This document shows positions 11,135-24,260 of a DNA stretch of 64,000 nucleotides, piece after piece. How positions within the stretch are numbered: the stretch's first letter is position 1; every line of letters begins with the position of its first letter. Origin of the DNA: Otatea glauca (lineage: Eukaryota > Streptophyta > Magnoliopsida > Poales > Poaceae); assembly GCA_036346275.1 (NCBI GenBank), contig CM070711.1, positions 47,555,435 to 47,619,434 on the forward strand, written 5' to 3'. The notes below the pieces were generated by a model that saw nothing but the letters and a program-made list of their open reading frames with translations, was not told where the DNA came from and did no database searches. A program made the translations under genes and the position numbers.

Positions 11135-14100
11135 TGTCGGGACTCGAATATGCAAATCCAGACCCTCTGTGTACTGCACTAGTCCAAGATCACGCTAGTG
11201 CACACAAGCTCAACATCGGTAAATATCACAATCATACATAGCGAAAACATTATGAAAGACATCATATATTAAATAATACTAGTTGAATGACCTTAAGGTC
11301 AACTTACATGACTATGCCTCGCAAGTGTAAACAACAAATTAAACTGCAGTGGAATGAAAATATAGATAAACCTCTCAGTATACCACAGCAACTGACAAAG
11401 CTCGCACCCTAAACATTCGTCTCCTTCTGGTACATCTCCTCCTGTATGGATGCAGACTCCTCAACTGGTGATGTTGTTGTGGGCAAGGGTGAGTACTTAA
11501 AGCACTCAATAAGTTGTGCACAGAATGCAATTCTATGTAACTATATGCAAGGCTTATTCCAAAGGAAAAGGCTATTATGGCTATTTTGCAATAAGCAGCA
11601 TTTATGAACAAATACAATAAATAGATTGTAAAGACTGTAAAACAAATAACAGTAATAGATAGATTCAACATTTCTCAAATAAACCAAGTTTTCAACCTTA
11701 AGTCAAGTTCCAACCTTCCATATGGCAATCGCGCCATCCCAACCAAGTTTTTCATTTAATTAAACTAACCCTTAACTGTAATTCCCGAGCATTGCTCAAT
11801 ACCGCGAGCACGGCTATCCGAATAGATTTACACTCTGCAGAGGTTATGCACTTTACCCACATGACATGATCGTCTCTTGTTGCCAAGCTATTGACACACT
11901 TCCTTTGGTGTGTCAGCAGAGAGATCATGACAAAGCCTTTACAATGCACTGCCTTAACCCAGTACTACCCGCTAAGGTTTCAACACTGGTGGGGCTGGTT
12001 ACCACATCCAGGGCCCCCCTCTTGCGCCATGTGAGTTGATCCATAACTCGGGATTCACACCGCCATTGATAGTACCAAGCTAAGATATTTCAAATTAATC
12101 AGCTAGGCTGTCCCATACAGACATGTGGTTACATGATTTACTCAGGTCAAAGGCTTTCAAGGTTAAATTCTTAGAGTGACTAGGGCAAGACTTTCACATA
12201 CCCTCTGCCATACGGCCCATGTAACATCCCAAAATTTGGGTTTTCAAAAATCTTTTGTTTAGTTCATCTTTCCAAAAATCCTCGCTGATTTTCTCGCTTT
12301 AATAAAGCTTTATCTGGAATTTTCTAATGCTAAAATAATTTAATTTGACTAATATAAACTTCAATTAAAAAAAATTTAGTTTTATTTGAGTTCATTGTGC
12401 TTCAATCAATTTTCTGTAATTTTTTGATATTTTTCGGAGTTCGTTTGCTATTCATTTGGAAATTAATTTAAATTAAGCCTTTTGTTAAATTTAATTAAAT
12501 ACTGCAAAATTTTAAATAAAGTTTGGTTAAAAAAAATTTATTTGAGCTCCAAATGTCTTAAAATATTTTCTAGAATTTTTTTTAGAATTGTTTTGGTATT
12601 TTTATTGCTCTAAACGAATTATTTGAATTTCTGAAATTATTTTAATTCGAAAATTGGATTGAATCCACGTGGCAGCTCCAGAGGCGGCCACGTCATCGCC
12701 CAGCCGCAGCCCTCCGATCCGCATCCGACGCACCACAATGTTCCACATCATCGTTTACTGTTCATTGCGCGGCAGGTGTTCGATCCGATCCGTTTTCAAT
12801 CCAAATCCAGTTTTTCTTCGTGTTTCCTTGTATGTCACGACTCCCTAGCCTATATAAGTTTCCTAAGACCCCTCCCACGCACCCCTAATCCCCAGAGCAC
12901 CTCCCAAACCATAAAAACCTCAGGCGTCCTCTTCCAGTGCGCCGCCCTCGTCGGCCGATATTGGCGTCGCGTTCCCCATTGTTCCGGTGAGGTTTTTTGA
13001 AATCCTCTCATGTCATCTCGTGCCATATGGTCTAATCTACCTCTCCACCAAATTTGGTGCAGTTTCATCCACAAAATCAAAAGTTACGGCCGTTCCAATC
13101 TCCAATCTTGCCGTCGCCGTTCTCCTTCGTTTTTGCGAATTTGACTGTGAAAGTTTTACTGTAGACTCATCTTGATGTCCTCTACCTGGTGCTCACCCTA
13201 ACTCAAGGTTTGGTCTGCAGGATTTCTGCAGAAAATTCGATCTTCCCGATCGATCGCGTGACGTGACACCAAAACTTCCTCATGCGTTCCCTGTTGATCC
13301 AGAAGGTAAAACTCTGATCCTTTCGTCATATTTTTCAATAGGGTCCCAAATAACTCTGTAAAATTTGGTTAGGTTTCATCCATTATTTTAATAGTTATGG
13401 CCGTTTGATCTATTAGCTTTAGCAGCCGTTCATCGGTAGTTTGTGATCTGTCCATTGGGTTGCCAACAAATCCGCTTATACGGTTGAGATCGTCTCGCCG
13501 CGTTCTACGTGATGCTCACTTCTTCTTTGCTGTTCCATCCACCGAAAATTTTAATATTCGTTAGCCGCCGCCTTTCATCAGTGCCGCGCACCGTCTTTTG
13601 CCGCCAACCATCTTAGTTCGCCTTGGTCGTGTCGTCATGTCCAGTAGGCCATCATTCTCTGGTTTGCCCATCTTTAAAGTTCATTTGGTCTTCGGTTGCC
13701 ATCAATGCCATAATCTAGAATCTACCCGTCGTCTTCGATCTAGCCCTTTCATTATCGGATCTTGTTTCGGTTAGCCACCCTTGGTAATCTTTATCGCAGA
13801 GCCAACCCTACCTATCCTATCCCTATGCCAAGTTGATCTATCCGCGAGTCATTTCTCTCAAACCCTAACTTAACCTTGGGTCCAATCTGTCGTTGACGAT
13901 GCATCATGTCATGTAAACCTCGTAACTCGCAGATCAATCCTGAGCCATATCATATCCTTGCTACCATATCATTGTACCAACAATCAACATCTTATCTTTG
14001 CATGAGTGTCCTGTCATCGCTTCCTACCATCGTATGTGTGCATGCTCGCAAAAGCCTTAGTGCAATATCATCATCCTATCTATCGCCTTATTGTAATCTA

Positions 14101-14618
14101 ACCCCATCACCTATGAGTTTAGCCTTGTCTTCATTTCCTCGCTGCCTTGTCATCGTTAAGCCTCTTGATCGACGTATGACTGATCTCAGATCGAATCGCA
14201 TGAATGTCGACCCCTTGTCCATGTCCTATTCTTGAAAATCTAATCTGCCATTGGCCTAGAAGTCATTCGTGGACTTGGTCGATAGACCATTGGCCATATG
14301 TCATGTCCTTATGCCATATCTAATCTATTAGTCTATCTTTCTTTTGTTTGACTGTGTATCTGTTTGGTCAACAAAAGTCAGCATTGAGCATCAGTTTAGT
14401 TCATTGCGAACTAACGTATCTTTATAGACCCGGTTTATAGATCGAGAGCCCATATGTCATTGTCTATCCAATCAAGATAATAACTTCAGAAGAAATATTC
14501 TTTGAAATATTATTCTTTCTTTCTCAGTTATCAGTCTTTTCCTTTTCGGTGTATTCCGAAAGCTCGTTCTCTTTTGTCTAATCTGTGATCTAATCCATTC
14601 AAGTTCCTAAATTCATCT

Positions 14619-15732
14619 TGTCGACGATCGGGACCGTCGACCGCAAAGAAAGAGGGGGAAGGATCGTACGGAGGGCAAGGCCCAGAGCTTCGTTCGTCCG
14701 GGTGGCACCCTCGGCGGGCGTACTAAGCAGGGGAACCTTTGCAACCAAACAGGAGACGCAAGGTTTATACTGGTTCGGGCCGAACCTCTACTCCAGTTCG
14801 TGTGGTGGTGCTGTATTGCCTTTTTGTGTAGATCGCTGTACAAAGTTTACAAGCGAGAGTGCTAATGGCTTAGCGAGATGGGTTCGATTGCCATTCCTAC
14901 GGGGATTCCTGCTTCCTTTTATACGAAAGGAAGGGGCAGGTTACATCGAGAATTGGGAGAGGACGAGATGACCTACACTAGGAGCTTCGGTCCTTCGTTC
15001 TGCTGACTGATCATCGCCCGTCTTGCCCATGCTGGGTCGGTAGCTTAGTTGGCCAGGGCGGTTAGGTATTTCCAGAAACGGCGCACTCGCCTCTGCGAAC
15101 CTTACGAGTGTTGACGTTGCTGCGCATGACGTGGGTGTTGCCTCGGGAGAGGGCGTGTCTTCGTACTGTTATGTGACCGGCTGATGGGACTGAGAGCATG
15201 ACTTCGGCAGTCATTAAACCATCTTGGGAGATGGCCACCTGCTCTCGTGATAGTCACTTGATTGTCCCCATCCGTGGGGCACGTGGCTGGCGGTGGAGGC
15301 TTTGACACGCCGCCCTTGGCGGGGTTGCCTTGGTTTGGTCTGAGTCGGTGGACCCGCCCCGCACGGAGGTCGGAGCCCGGCTTGGTCTGAGTCGGGGACC
15401 CCGCCCCACTGCGGAGGTCGGGAGCCCGGCTCGCCTGGGTCGGGGACCCCGCCCCACTCACGGAGGTTGGGAGCCCGGCTCGGTCGGTCGGGGACCCGTC
15501 CCACGCGGAGGTCGGGGCCCCGTCCTGCAGTGAGGTCGGGAGCCCGCCCGCCAGTCGGGAAGAGCTCGAGAGGTCCCGGTGGCCTCTTGAGACCTTTGGT
15601 CTGATCCCGACTAGTAACGACCGCTGGCGCCCCGGCCGATATCGAGACGTCTGCACTGGCTTAGGAACACCCCCGGTATGGAGGGGAACGGACACGTGTC
15701 GTGGGACGCACGCCAGTTGTCCGATCCCGACA
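14619..15732 (-). repeat. element D, 3' LTR
   Basis: 1,114-bp LTR. It matches the 26016-27155 LTR along its length, but with many 1-3 nt length differences after an identical first 90 or so bases. On the - strand it has a TATA box (GTATAAAAGG, about 14916-14926). Near 15337-15556 it has about 4 copies of a 50-bp GC-rich repeat, all slightly shortened compared with the other LTR. The purine-rich stretch expected of a polypurine tract is weak just outside (complement of 15733-15750). Confidence 0.92.
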
Positions 15733-16142
15733 ACTAGCCCCGAGGCTCAAGAAGCGATCTGAGACTCTAGGCGCCTAAGTCCAAGTCTTGTTTGAAGAGG
15801 GATTCCCATCGACACATACTTGACTTCGCCATTTTGTTTTCCCGACGGGCCAGAAGCCTGGGCCTCGCGGATGGGAAGTTGAAGGAATGGGGTCCGAGGA
15901 TGCGTGAGGGACGCGCCTGCACGGGGTTTTGAAAGGTCCCGACGCTTGCTTCGCCACAGCTACGAGCGCTTTGAGGTGATGGTGATGTCGGTAGATGAGG
16001 CGCTTTTTTAAAACCAGGGTCTCACCCTTTAGGATTTCACTTCCCGCTTCTCGTGCTCTTGCCTTCTTCCTCCTCGCCCCTCAAGGCAACGCCTTTAGCC
16101 CTTGATCGCGATCCCGCCTCTCCTCCTCTTGACCTTGATTCT

Positions 16143-19019
16143 ATGGTGAAGTTTGGGAGGAGCACACTCACCGCAAAACGGATGAGGGAGATGGAGTCTT
16201 TGGGGCTTCTGGACCCGTTCTCCCGGCGGCTTCCTTCCGGGAGAAAGTGCCGCGACTCGGACGATGAGATCGTGAGCACGAGCAAGACATGCTCTTTGGG
16301 CCATGGACCCCGAAAGTGACTTCTTGGCTGCGGTCCTTGCGCAGTGCGAGATCGAGCTCGTGAACTTGGTGCCGAACTCCCTCCTTCTCCTTTCTGTTTT
16401 CGCACATCTTTGCGAGGGGTTCTTGGGCAGGCTCCCTACCCCTCGCTTTTCTTCCATTTTTACTCCTTGTCCCGCACCGCGAAAGACCCCGTCGTCGGGT
16501 GCCTCTATTTTCGGCTGCGGGGCGGACTCCCTTGCACCTTTCTCCAAATCCCGACCCGACTCGCTCGGGTCATGGGCGAGAAGTGGTTTTATTTAAAGAA
16601 GGGCGAGGGAGGCGGGCTTGCTTATAATGGCGTCGCGGTCGAAGGGAAGCGGGAGACCCCTGAGCCTGAGGACTCGGTGGACGACCAGGAAGTGGCCGCC
16701 TTCATCCACACATGCGCCATGCGGGCCTGGCGGCGCATTTGTCGCTTACGACTCATGCGAATCGGGTGCTCCTCTACGGAGGAGGTTGCACCCTTCTTTG
16801 AAATCACCGGAGGTACGACGCCACCCGGAAAGTCACGAGGGTAAGTGTCGTCCGATCTCGATCCTTTCGACCTTGGTCGGGCTCTCTTATCTCCTCGATG
16901 TTTTATTCCCGATCTCGCAAAGACCGAGGTCGGCATGGGTCGCTCGAGGATGCAGGAGATCTTCGAAGGCCGCCAACTCCTTCGACTCGGCGGCAACGCC
17001 CCAAGAACATCTTGGGCGCAGCAATGAGGTAAAAGCCTTTCACCTTGGTCCTTACTTTGGGCGCCGACTCGGATGCTTATTGTGGCGAGCTCGTGTAGGC
17101 AACCAAAGAGCTCGGGTACGCCAGCTTGTCGCCGCTTCTGGCCCGACCAAAGGCAAGAGGGGGCAAGAAGCGGCCTTCGACGCCCCAAAGCAATCACCAA
17201 AAGCCCCATCGCCGAGTGGGGCGACCGTGTCGCGGTGAGTTTAGACCCCGAGCTCGGGGTACCGGCTCGAGCTTGATGCCACGCCATTTTCTTTCTTTTT
17301 CTTCTTTTGGTTCACCCACTAACCTCGCTTTGTCAAGAATAAGAGGCGGCTTCGCCGCGAGAGCCCCTGCACGCAAATGAGCAATGTGTTCCGCAACAAG
17401 CTCCCAAGGGGAAGCCTCCCGCCACGCCGAGGAGCGGTCATGCTGTGTACGGCCTCCGTGACATTTTTCGCTATCCCACCCCATCACGGCGCTCGAAAGG
17501 TCCGAGGGGTACCGACCTTTCCTGTGGTCCAGGGCGAGGCCGGGGAGGAGGATTATGAGGACGATTACCGCCTCGTGGCGCGACCCAGGACGCCGGCAGA
17601 TGCCGCTGCCGCGTCCTCCGAGGAGGACGAAGCGGCCGAGGGAGGGTTGGTTGAAAGCGCCACGACCAAGGACGTCGTGATTGGTGGTGCTTCTGCCGGG
17701 AGCACCGTAGCCGAAGGGGCCGCAGTCGAGGGTGGCGTTGCCACAGCGCTTCGGGGGGGCGCCCCGGGGTGGAGTCTCGAAATCGGAGAGCCGAATCGCC
17801 CCCCCAGGGGAGGCCAGCAAAGAAGGCGAGGTTGCCGCGCGTCCGTTGGGCGCGGTAAGTTCCTCCCGTTTCTTAACTTCGTGGTGGTGGGGCCGACTGA
17901 GTATCTTTTGATAATTTGCCGCGCAGCTCATATGCCGGCGGTCGTGGCTCGGCCCATCGTCCACCCGATGCCTCGCTCGGGCGCTTCGGTTGTTGAGCCC
18001 GTGATCGAGGGCGGCGTTGTCGCTGTGCCCCGGGTGGGGCCGTCCACCTTTGGCGAGCTGAGGACCCTTCCCGCAATCGAGGGCGGCCAGGGGGTCGTCG
18101 ATCCACTTGACGGCCCAGAAGGTCCGGCCGCCATTGCCGTGGCCGGGCGATCCCCTGGTCCTTCGTGCGTGCGCCATATAGCGGCGCGAGGCCGCCGGAC
18201 GCAATCGCGCGCATCGCCTCGAGATTCTCGATGGTGTCGCCGCCATGTCTTTGCCGGAAGACCGCCAGTGGAGGTAAGATCGATTGTGGCGCCGCCTCCT
18301 TCTTGCCTCCTTTTCTTAGTGGTCATGGCGGGTTTTCTTTGCCTTCGCAGGTCTCGCGCTGGTTTCCGGGGTACAACATCGCGTGCGAACACGTGCTCGC
18401 TTTCGCCCTTATGCGGTGCCCTTGAGGCCAATCGATGGACATCGCCGAGCTAAAGCCGCCGTGGACGCCGCGGTCAAGAGGAAATCTCGCGCCGAGGAGG
18501 CCCAGTGCCCTCGAGCTCGCGGCCGCCGAGGCCGAGCGGAGCGCAGGCCCGTGAGATATACACCATAGCGCCTCCGGCCATCAAGGGGGAGCAGAGGAGG
18601 GCGGAGGAGACCTTGCACGGTCCGCCGAGAGGCGCAGGACGCCTTTGACGAGGGCCACGTGAGCTGGCCGACGGAGATCCAGCGCCTCAAGCTCGAGATC
18701 TCCGCCCGCTTCGAGGCGTGTCGACGACGGCGAGGGGCCCTCCTCCGAGCTCGAGGCCAAAGCGGCCGAGCTCGAGAAGACGGTCGCGGGGTTGGAGACG
18801 AGGGCCACCGGAGTAGAAACCAAGGTGGCTGAGGCCGAGGCCCGGAATGCTAGTCTTGGAGAGAAGCTGGCGCAGGTGGCTCGGGCTAGAAAAGACGCCT
18901 TGGCCCAGCTCCAAGGCGACCGCGACCGGATTGACAAGGCCGAATCCGAGGTCCTCGCGTTGCGGCGGAGGGTTTCCGACCTTGAACGGGAAAAACTCGC
19001 CCGAGACATATCTCTGTAA
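16143..19019 (+). pseudogene. antisense ORF of element D (gypsy-type transposon domain + coiled coil)
   Basis: Encoded on the strand opposite to gag-pol, starting about 410 bp from the 3' LTR. The N-terminus reads MVKFGRSTLTAKRMREME, then a domain with LLLLSVFAHLCEGFLG (about 16377-16425) and GEKWFYLKK (about 16574), as in the Pfam family 'putative gypsy type transposon' (PF04195). The middle is acidic and Ala/Gly-rich. The end is a coiled coil (LEAKAAELEKTV... VLALRRRVSDLEREK, about 18745-19000) and a stop at 19019. Good GT-AG splice sites suggest five introns, at about 16841-16910, 17029-17098, 17235-17337, 17855-17926 and 18274-18350. Frameshifts near 16310, 16400-16480 and 18430-18750 mean this copy is broken. 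Related antisense ORFs are known in plant Gypsy elements; their function is unknown. The first acceptor is the least certain. Confidence 0.75.
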
Positions 19020-19374
19020 ACTTTAGAGTTAGCAGATGGGTCCGAGGGCAAAAGATTCCCCCTTGTAAAGATAAAACAACTTTATGCTAAGTTTCATAGA
19101 GTTGTGTTTTTTTTTGGAGAACTTAGCTTATTTGCCGGTCTGTGCCGCCACTGCGTACTTTGTGCGGGCCATTTCATGGAAGGGTCGAACAGTACTGGAT
19201 ACGTGGCGAGCACGTTCCTGCGGACCTTCGCAACGAGGCCTACCGCCTTTGCCCGAATTACCCGGCTTTAGGCCGACGAGCCGTCTCGATGCTCGATGTT
19301 GATTCAACCGAGGCCTCGCCAAATCACTCGCCCGGGCACGACTCGCTGACATGTCTCGATAATTTGGTCGCGGG

Positions 19375-20130
19375 AATTAGTCGGCTTGTTGCGGCAAAGC
19401 GACTTATTGCGACCGAGATCATCCCTGGTGGTAATCTTAGGGGTCGCAGCCTCCGGGTCCGGGAATGTCATCGGGCCCGAGGCGCTTCTTTGAGGACGTC
19501 CACCGGTCGGTAACACAGGGGAATAGCCGACTTACTCCGATAAGGATCGTTTTATTGCGGCCTCCGAGCCCGGAATCGCGGGCTCGACATCGACATCCCT
19601 GAGACGAACTCGGAGAACGTGGTCCACACCGAGGCCTCGCCTGGCAGTACACAGGTTTGGGCACAACTCGGACTGGTCGGCCTGGGATGGCTCAGGCTGG
19701 ACCAGATTTTTGGCCTTGGGTCTGACTCGACGAGCTCGGAACGCATCGAGCTTCGGCAAGACCCTCGAGGCCGTTTAAAGATTCGAACTCGCCATCCGGC
19801 CTCGGGAAAGGTCGGCTTAGAACGACAGAGTCATCCCCGTGGTGAATCCTAAATCGCGACTCCGAGCCCGAAAAGTCATCGCTCGGGCGCTCGAGAACGC
19901 TCAATGGTTGGCAAGACGGGGATGGCCGGCTTACCCGATAACGATCGCTTTATCGCGCCCCCGATCCCGGAATGCCTGTGCCCGGTTGTTCATCCCCGAG
20001 GCGAACCTAGAGAACGTGACCCCAGGCGCTGCAAGAAAGAACACGCATGGACGCCCCGAGGCCGAGCCCACCGCGTGGCCTTATGGTTGCCCTTATAGCC
20101 ATGCCGCGGGGTCGGGCCGCCCGAGGCGTC
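19375..20130. repeat. diverged ~400-bp duplication in element D
   Basis: Two copies of a GC-rich segment about 400 bp apart. For example, GCCGACTTACTCCGATAAGG (19526-19545) matches GCCGGCTTACCCGATAACG (19925-19943), and the following GATCGTTTTATTGCGGCC matches GATCGCTTTATCGCGCCC. Flanking stretches match too (19440-19500 with 19852-19910). No coding function is seen. Tandem repeats between pol and the 3' LTR are common in large plant Gypsy elements. Confidence 0.65.
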
Positions 20131-20424
20131 CTAAGAAGAATTTACTCTGGCTAAAGGGATGGATGAAACGCCGCGTCCAGGGGCCTTTAAGATGGCGCGA
20201 CCTTCGACCGAAGGGATCTGCAACTTAGGGTCGTGACGGAACACAAACCCTTCTACAAATCGAAAGAGATTAGCACGAAAATTGGAAGAAAACTTTATTA
20301 TGGCCATGAACCTGGGCCGGACCAGGGGATGGTAGCACGAGAGCCTCGGGCATGTCCCGAGGCGCCAGAATTCAGAATACAGGAATGAGCATAGCAACAA
20401 AGAAGGAGGCACCTTAACTTAATG

Positions 20425-21790
20425 AAGGGTGAAAGAGGAGCGCTAGACGTAGAACTTCCGGAGCTGGCCTACGTTCCACGAGCTCGCGAGCTCCCTGCCA
20501 TCGAGGACCGCCAGCGTAAGCCTCCGCGCTTGTTGAGACGACTACAAGGGGCCCTCCACACGGGGACAGCTTTGTTGGTGTGGGAGCGATCTTGATCCGC
20601 TGGCGACCAGTCCCCGACGCGAAGCCCCGGGTCGAACGGCTTGGGCAAAGATGTCCATGGAGATCTTGCAGTAGCGCCGAGCGCAGGCGCTGCACACCTC
20701 ACTTCTTCCGCCAAGGCAAGGTCGAGGGATCGCGCTCGCCGAGGTCGACATGGTCGGCCGAGCTCGCCCTAGTGGAATGGAGCGTGACTCGGGCGGCGGA
20801 CGCCTCGCCCCAAGATGAGCCGAAAGGGCTTGCCCCGTTGCCCGGCCGGTCGAGGTGTGGATGCACTAAAGGATCGCGGGAGCTCATCCACCCATGCCCG
20901 GCCATGGCGATCGAGCTCGTCAAGACTCGCTTGATCCCTTGGATGAGCTGCCCATTGGCGCGCTCGCCGCCTGCTGCTCGGGGTGGCTCACCGAGGCATA
21001 GCGCACCTTGGTCCCTATATCCGCGCGAACTCTTGGAACAATACCGTGAACTGCGTTAAGCTGTCGGTGATGATCTCGCAAGGACTCGCACTCGTGACCA
21101 CGGCGAACGGAAGAACTTTACCGCAGCCTTGGCGGTGATAGCGAGACCGTTCTCGCTTCGATCCATTTTGAAAAGGTGTCGATCGCCACGAACAGAACTT
21201 CTTCCCCGACCGACCTCGGAAGGGACCGAGAATGTCGAGGCCCCACGCCGAGAATGGCCAGCGAGGAATGGTCTCGCAGGCGAGGCCGCTTGCCTCACCT
21301 TTCGGCATGAAACCGACAGATCGCAAGAACGAACGATGCCCTGGGCATCTTCGAGCGCCGTTGGCCAGTAAAAACCCATCCTGAAGGCCTTCCCGACCAT
21401 AGTCCTGAAAGAGGAGTGAGCGCCGCACAGGCCGGAGTGTATGTCGTTGAGCAGGTATTTACCTTCTTCTGGAGTGATGCATTTTGACAGAACGCCCAAA
21501 GCCCCCTGACGGTGGAGCTGCCCGCCGATGAGCCTGTACGAGCCCGCACGTCGCCGGAGCCTGCTCCTTTCAGCAGGAGTGGCGGGGAGCTCCCCTTGGT
21601 CGAGGAACTTGATGAATGGATCCATCCACGTCGGAACGTTTTCGAGGAAGGCCACCGGGTCTTCCTGGTCGGCGACGGACGGTGTGGCCAAGGTTTCAAG
21701 GATGACGTCCGGCGGAGCTCGTCACGGATGATCCGAGCCCGACAGAGATCGACGGTGGAATTGTCTTTCCTTGGTACGTCTTTGGATCCT
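20425..21790 (-). pseudogene. element D integrase, frameshifted
   Basis: Read on the - strand from about 21790. A linker (WMDPFIKFLDQGELP, about 21630-21590) precedes the HHCC-type zinc region (DIHSGLCGAH ... KAFRMGFYWPTALEDA, about 21450-21340). The integrase core start (AWGLDILGPF, about 21260) follows in another frame. After more frame changes come the strand-exchange core remnants and the C-terminal region ending in DGRELVERRPAPEVLRL near 20440-20490. Integrase inserts the cDNA copy into the host genome. At least five frameshifts are needed to follow it, so no active enzyme can be made. Confidence 0.85.
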
Positions 21791-21799
21791 CGTGTTCCG

Positions 21800-24260
21800 A
21801 ACCATCTCTCCATCTTGCGCACTTCGGCGAGGTATTTGGCCATCGAGACTCAACACCGGTAGACTTTGTTGTACCGATTGACGACGAGCCGGGAGTCTCC
21901 TTTCACGATTAGGCGGCGATGCCCAAGGACTTGCAGCTCTGAGGTCGCCAAGAGGGCCTCGTATTCCACCGTGTTATTGGTAGCGGAAAGCCGGGCGACC
22001 ACATATCGCAAGTGGTCACCTTGAGGGGTGATGAGGAGAACGCCACCGAGCGCCAAGGATCTTGATCCGTCAAAGAACATAGTCCATGGGTCCTCGGCCG
22101 ACCTCGGCTCGGCGCAGCTCCGCCGTCCGCTCGGCCACGGTCCGCCAAGGTTCTGTGATTTGATGGCGGTGCAGCCGTGAAGCGAGGTCGAACTCGCCAC
22201 TCCATGGCCCATTTGGCGACGCCTCAAACCTGTGGTTTCGAGGATTTCCCGGCGGAGGCCGCCGACGACCACCGCATGTGCTTGGAAGTAGTGTCGGAGC
22301 TTCCGCGAGGCCATGAACAGTGCGTAGAGGAGTTTCTGGACCTGAGGATAGCGCTCCTTCGACCCGTGGAGTACTTCGCTAACGTAGTAGATCGGATGTC
22401 GCCGCCTACCCGCTCGCTATCGGGATCGCTACCGACGGCTCGGTCGCGCCGTGAGGTAAAGTAGCAAACTCTCCCCGCTGTGGAGTTGTCGCAGGGAGGA
22501 CGCGAGGTACGCCTTGAGCTCGCCGAAGACCGCTGGGCTTTGGGGGTCCACTAAACCCTTATGATCACGCAGATCTTAAAGAAAGGCACCGCGCTCCCGA
22601 GCCGGGAAATGAAGCGGCCGAGATGCGACGATGCGACCGGTGAGGCTCGCATTTGTTTTATCGAGGTCGAGCGGTCATCCGCCGACGCCTCAATCTTCTC
22701 GGGTTCGCCCACTCCGACTTCCGATCATGTAGCCGAGTACTTTTCCGGAGGCCGCGCCAAGACGTATTTTTCGGGTTGAGCTTGATGCCGAACCCATTCA
22801 GTTGGCGAAGGTCTCGCCAGTCGTTGACGTGGTTAGCCTTAGAGGGCTCTTGACGATGATGTCGCCGACGACACCTCGAGGTTCCTACCGATCGCTGGTC
22901 GAAGGCTTTGGCCATTAATCACGAACGTGGCACCCGCATTGCGGAGGCCGAACGACATGGTCATGTAGCGTAATGTTCCAAACGGCGTGATGAAGGCGGT
23001 CTTGTCTTCGCCTTCCGCGCGAGCTTGATCCGTGGTACCCGAGTAAGCGCCGAAAACTCAACATCTCGGCGTTGGCGGTGGAGTCCACAACTGGTCTATG
23101 CGGGAGCGAGAAGTTATCTTTGGGGCATGCAACGCTCAAGCCCGTGTGGTCGACACACATTCGCCACTTCCGCCTCTTCTTCAGACGATCACGGGGTTGG
23201 CCACCATTCGGAGTAGTTGACCTCGCGAATGAAGCCGGCCTTAAGGAGCTTGTCGAGGTGCTCACGATTATCGCCGCCTTCTAAGAGAAGCGCCGAGCTT
23301 CGGGCGCACGGGTCTGCAGAATGTGCTTTGTTTGCGCTTGTGCTCGATCACCTCCGTGGGACCCGCATGTCCGCCGGTTCCCATGCGAAATGGTTTTGTT
23401 ATCTTGGAGGAAGGTGACGAGCTCGCCTTCCTATTTGGGATCGAGCCAAGCGGAAATACAGACGATTTGCCCGTGCCCCTCCTCGCCGCACGGCCTTGGT
23501 CGGGCCGCTTATCGATAGCCGCCTTCGACGGGCGCCCTTCGGTGATCTCGGCCCGGCCGGGCAGTATGCCGCCAAGCATCGTGGCCTTTTCTTCGCAACC
23601 GTGTCTGCCTTAAGGTCGCCATGGACCGCTATGACGCCCCGGGCCTAGGAGCTTCATACACCGATGCCCGTAGTGATTCGCAGCCATGAACTTGACCAGG
23701 TCGGGGCGCTCGAGGATGGCGTTGTAGGGGAGATCGCCGTCCACGACCTCAAAGGTGATCAGCTCGGTGCGGAAGTTTACTGAGTCACCGAAGGTGACGG
23801 GGAGGGCCACTTGCCCTGTGGGGTGGTCGAGGTCCCGGCGACGATGCCAAGAAGGGGATCGCTATGTTCTTGATTTTCGACCGGGGTATTTGCATCCGGT
23901 CCAAGGCGCCGCTATGAGTAAGTTGAGGAATCGCCCGTCGACCATGACCCGCCAACAGCAATTGCTTATGGTTGGGGCGGCGACCGAGCGCAGTTTTGAA
24001 GTCTCGGACATCCTCGGGCGCGTCCCGAAAGGTGATGGGGACGACGCCCATCTGCGCAGGTTGGTCGGCGGGCTTCCGGTGGCTTGATAGACGGCGCGGG
24101 CGCCCCTTCACCGCGCGAGATCGGTATGCGGAGGAACCACCGAAGATCACGTCCACACGGGCGGTCGCCTGTTGGAATTCTAGGTCGTGGCCCGCTTGGC
24201 ACGCCGCCGATTCCTCCCGGCCGCTCATCGCTTTTTGTAGCGCGGCATTTCCCACCCCTT
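21800..24260 (-). pseudogene. element D protease-reverse transcriptase-RNase H, frameshifted
   Basis: Protease region: MVDGRFLNLL (about 23945-23915), where Gypsy proteases have VDGGS, then ALDRMQIPRSK; further on LPVTFGDSVNFRTE and DLPYNAILERPDLVKFMAA (about 23800-23690). Reverse transcriptase: WRMCVDHTGLSVACPKDNF (about 23165-23110), then the catalytic box, readable as VGDIIVK at about 22875-22850 with a lost base just before it, so the first Asp of the usual VDD is Gly. RNase H: WTMFFDGSRSLALGG (about 22090-22045) and NNTVEYEALLA. The order protease-RT-RNase H is normal. Small deletions break the frame every few hundred bases, and the catalytic changes would also inactivate protease and RT. 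Confidence 0.88.

Noticed and set aside
15102..15695. 197-codon - strand frame in the LTR of D
   Set aside because: The translation is repetitive because it reads the 50-bp tandem array. The equivalent frame in the other LTR differs.
17194..18246. 350-codon - strand frame in element D
   Set aside because: It lies opposite the better supported antisense ORF, is Arg/Pro/His-rich, and resembles no gag or pol domain. It is a shadow of GC-rich coding DNA.
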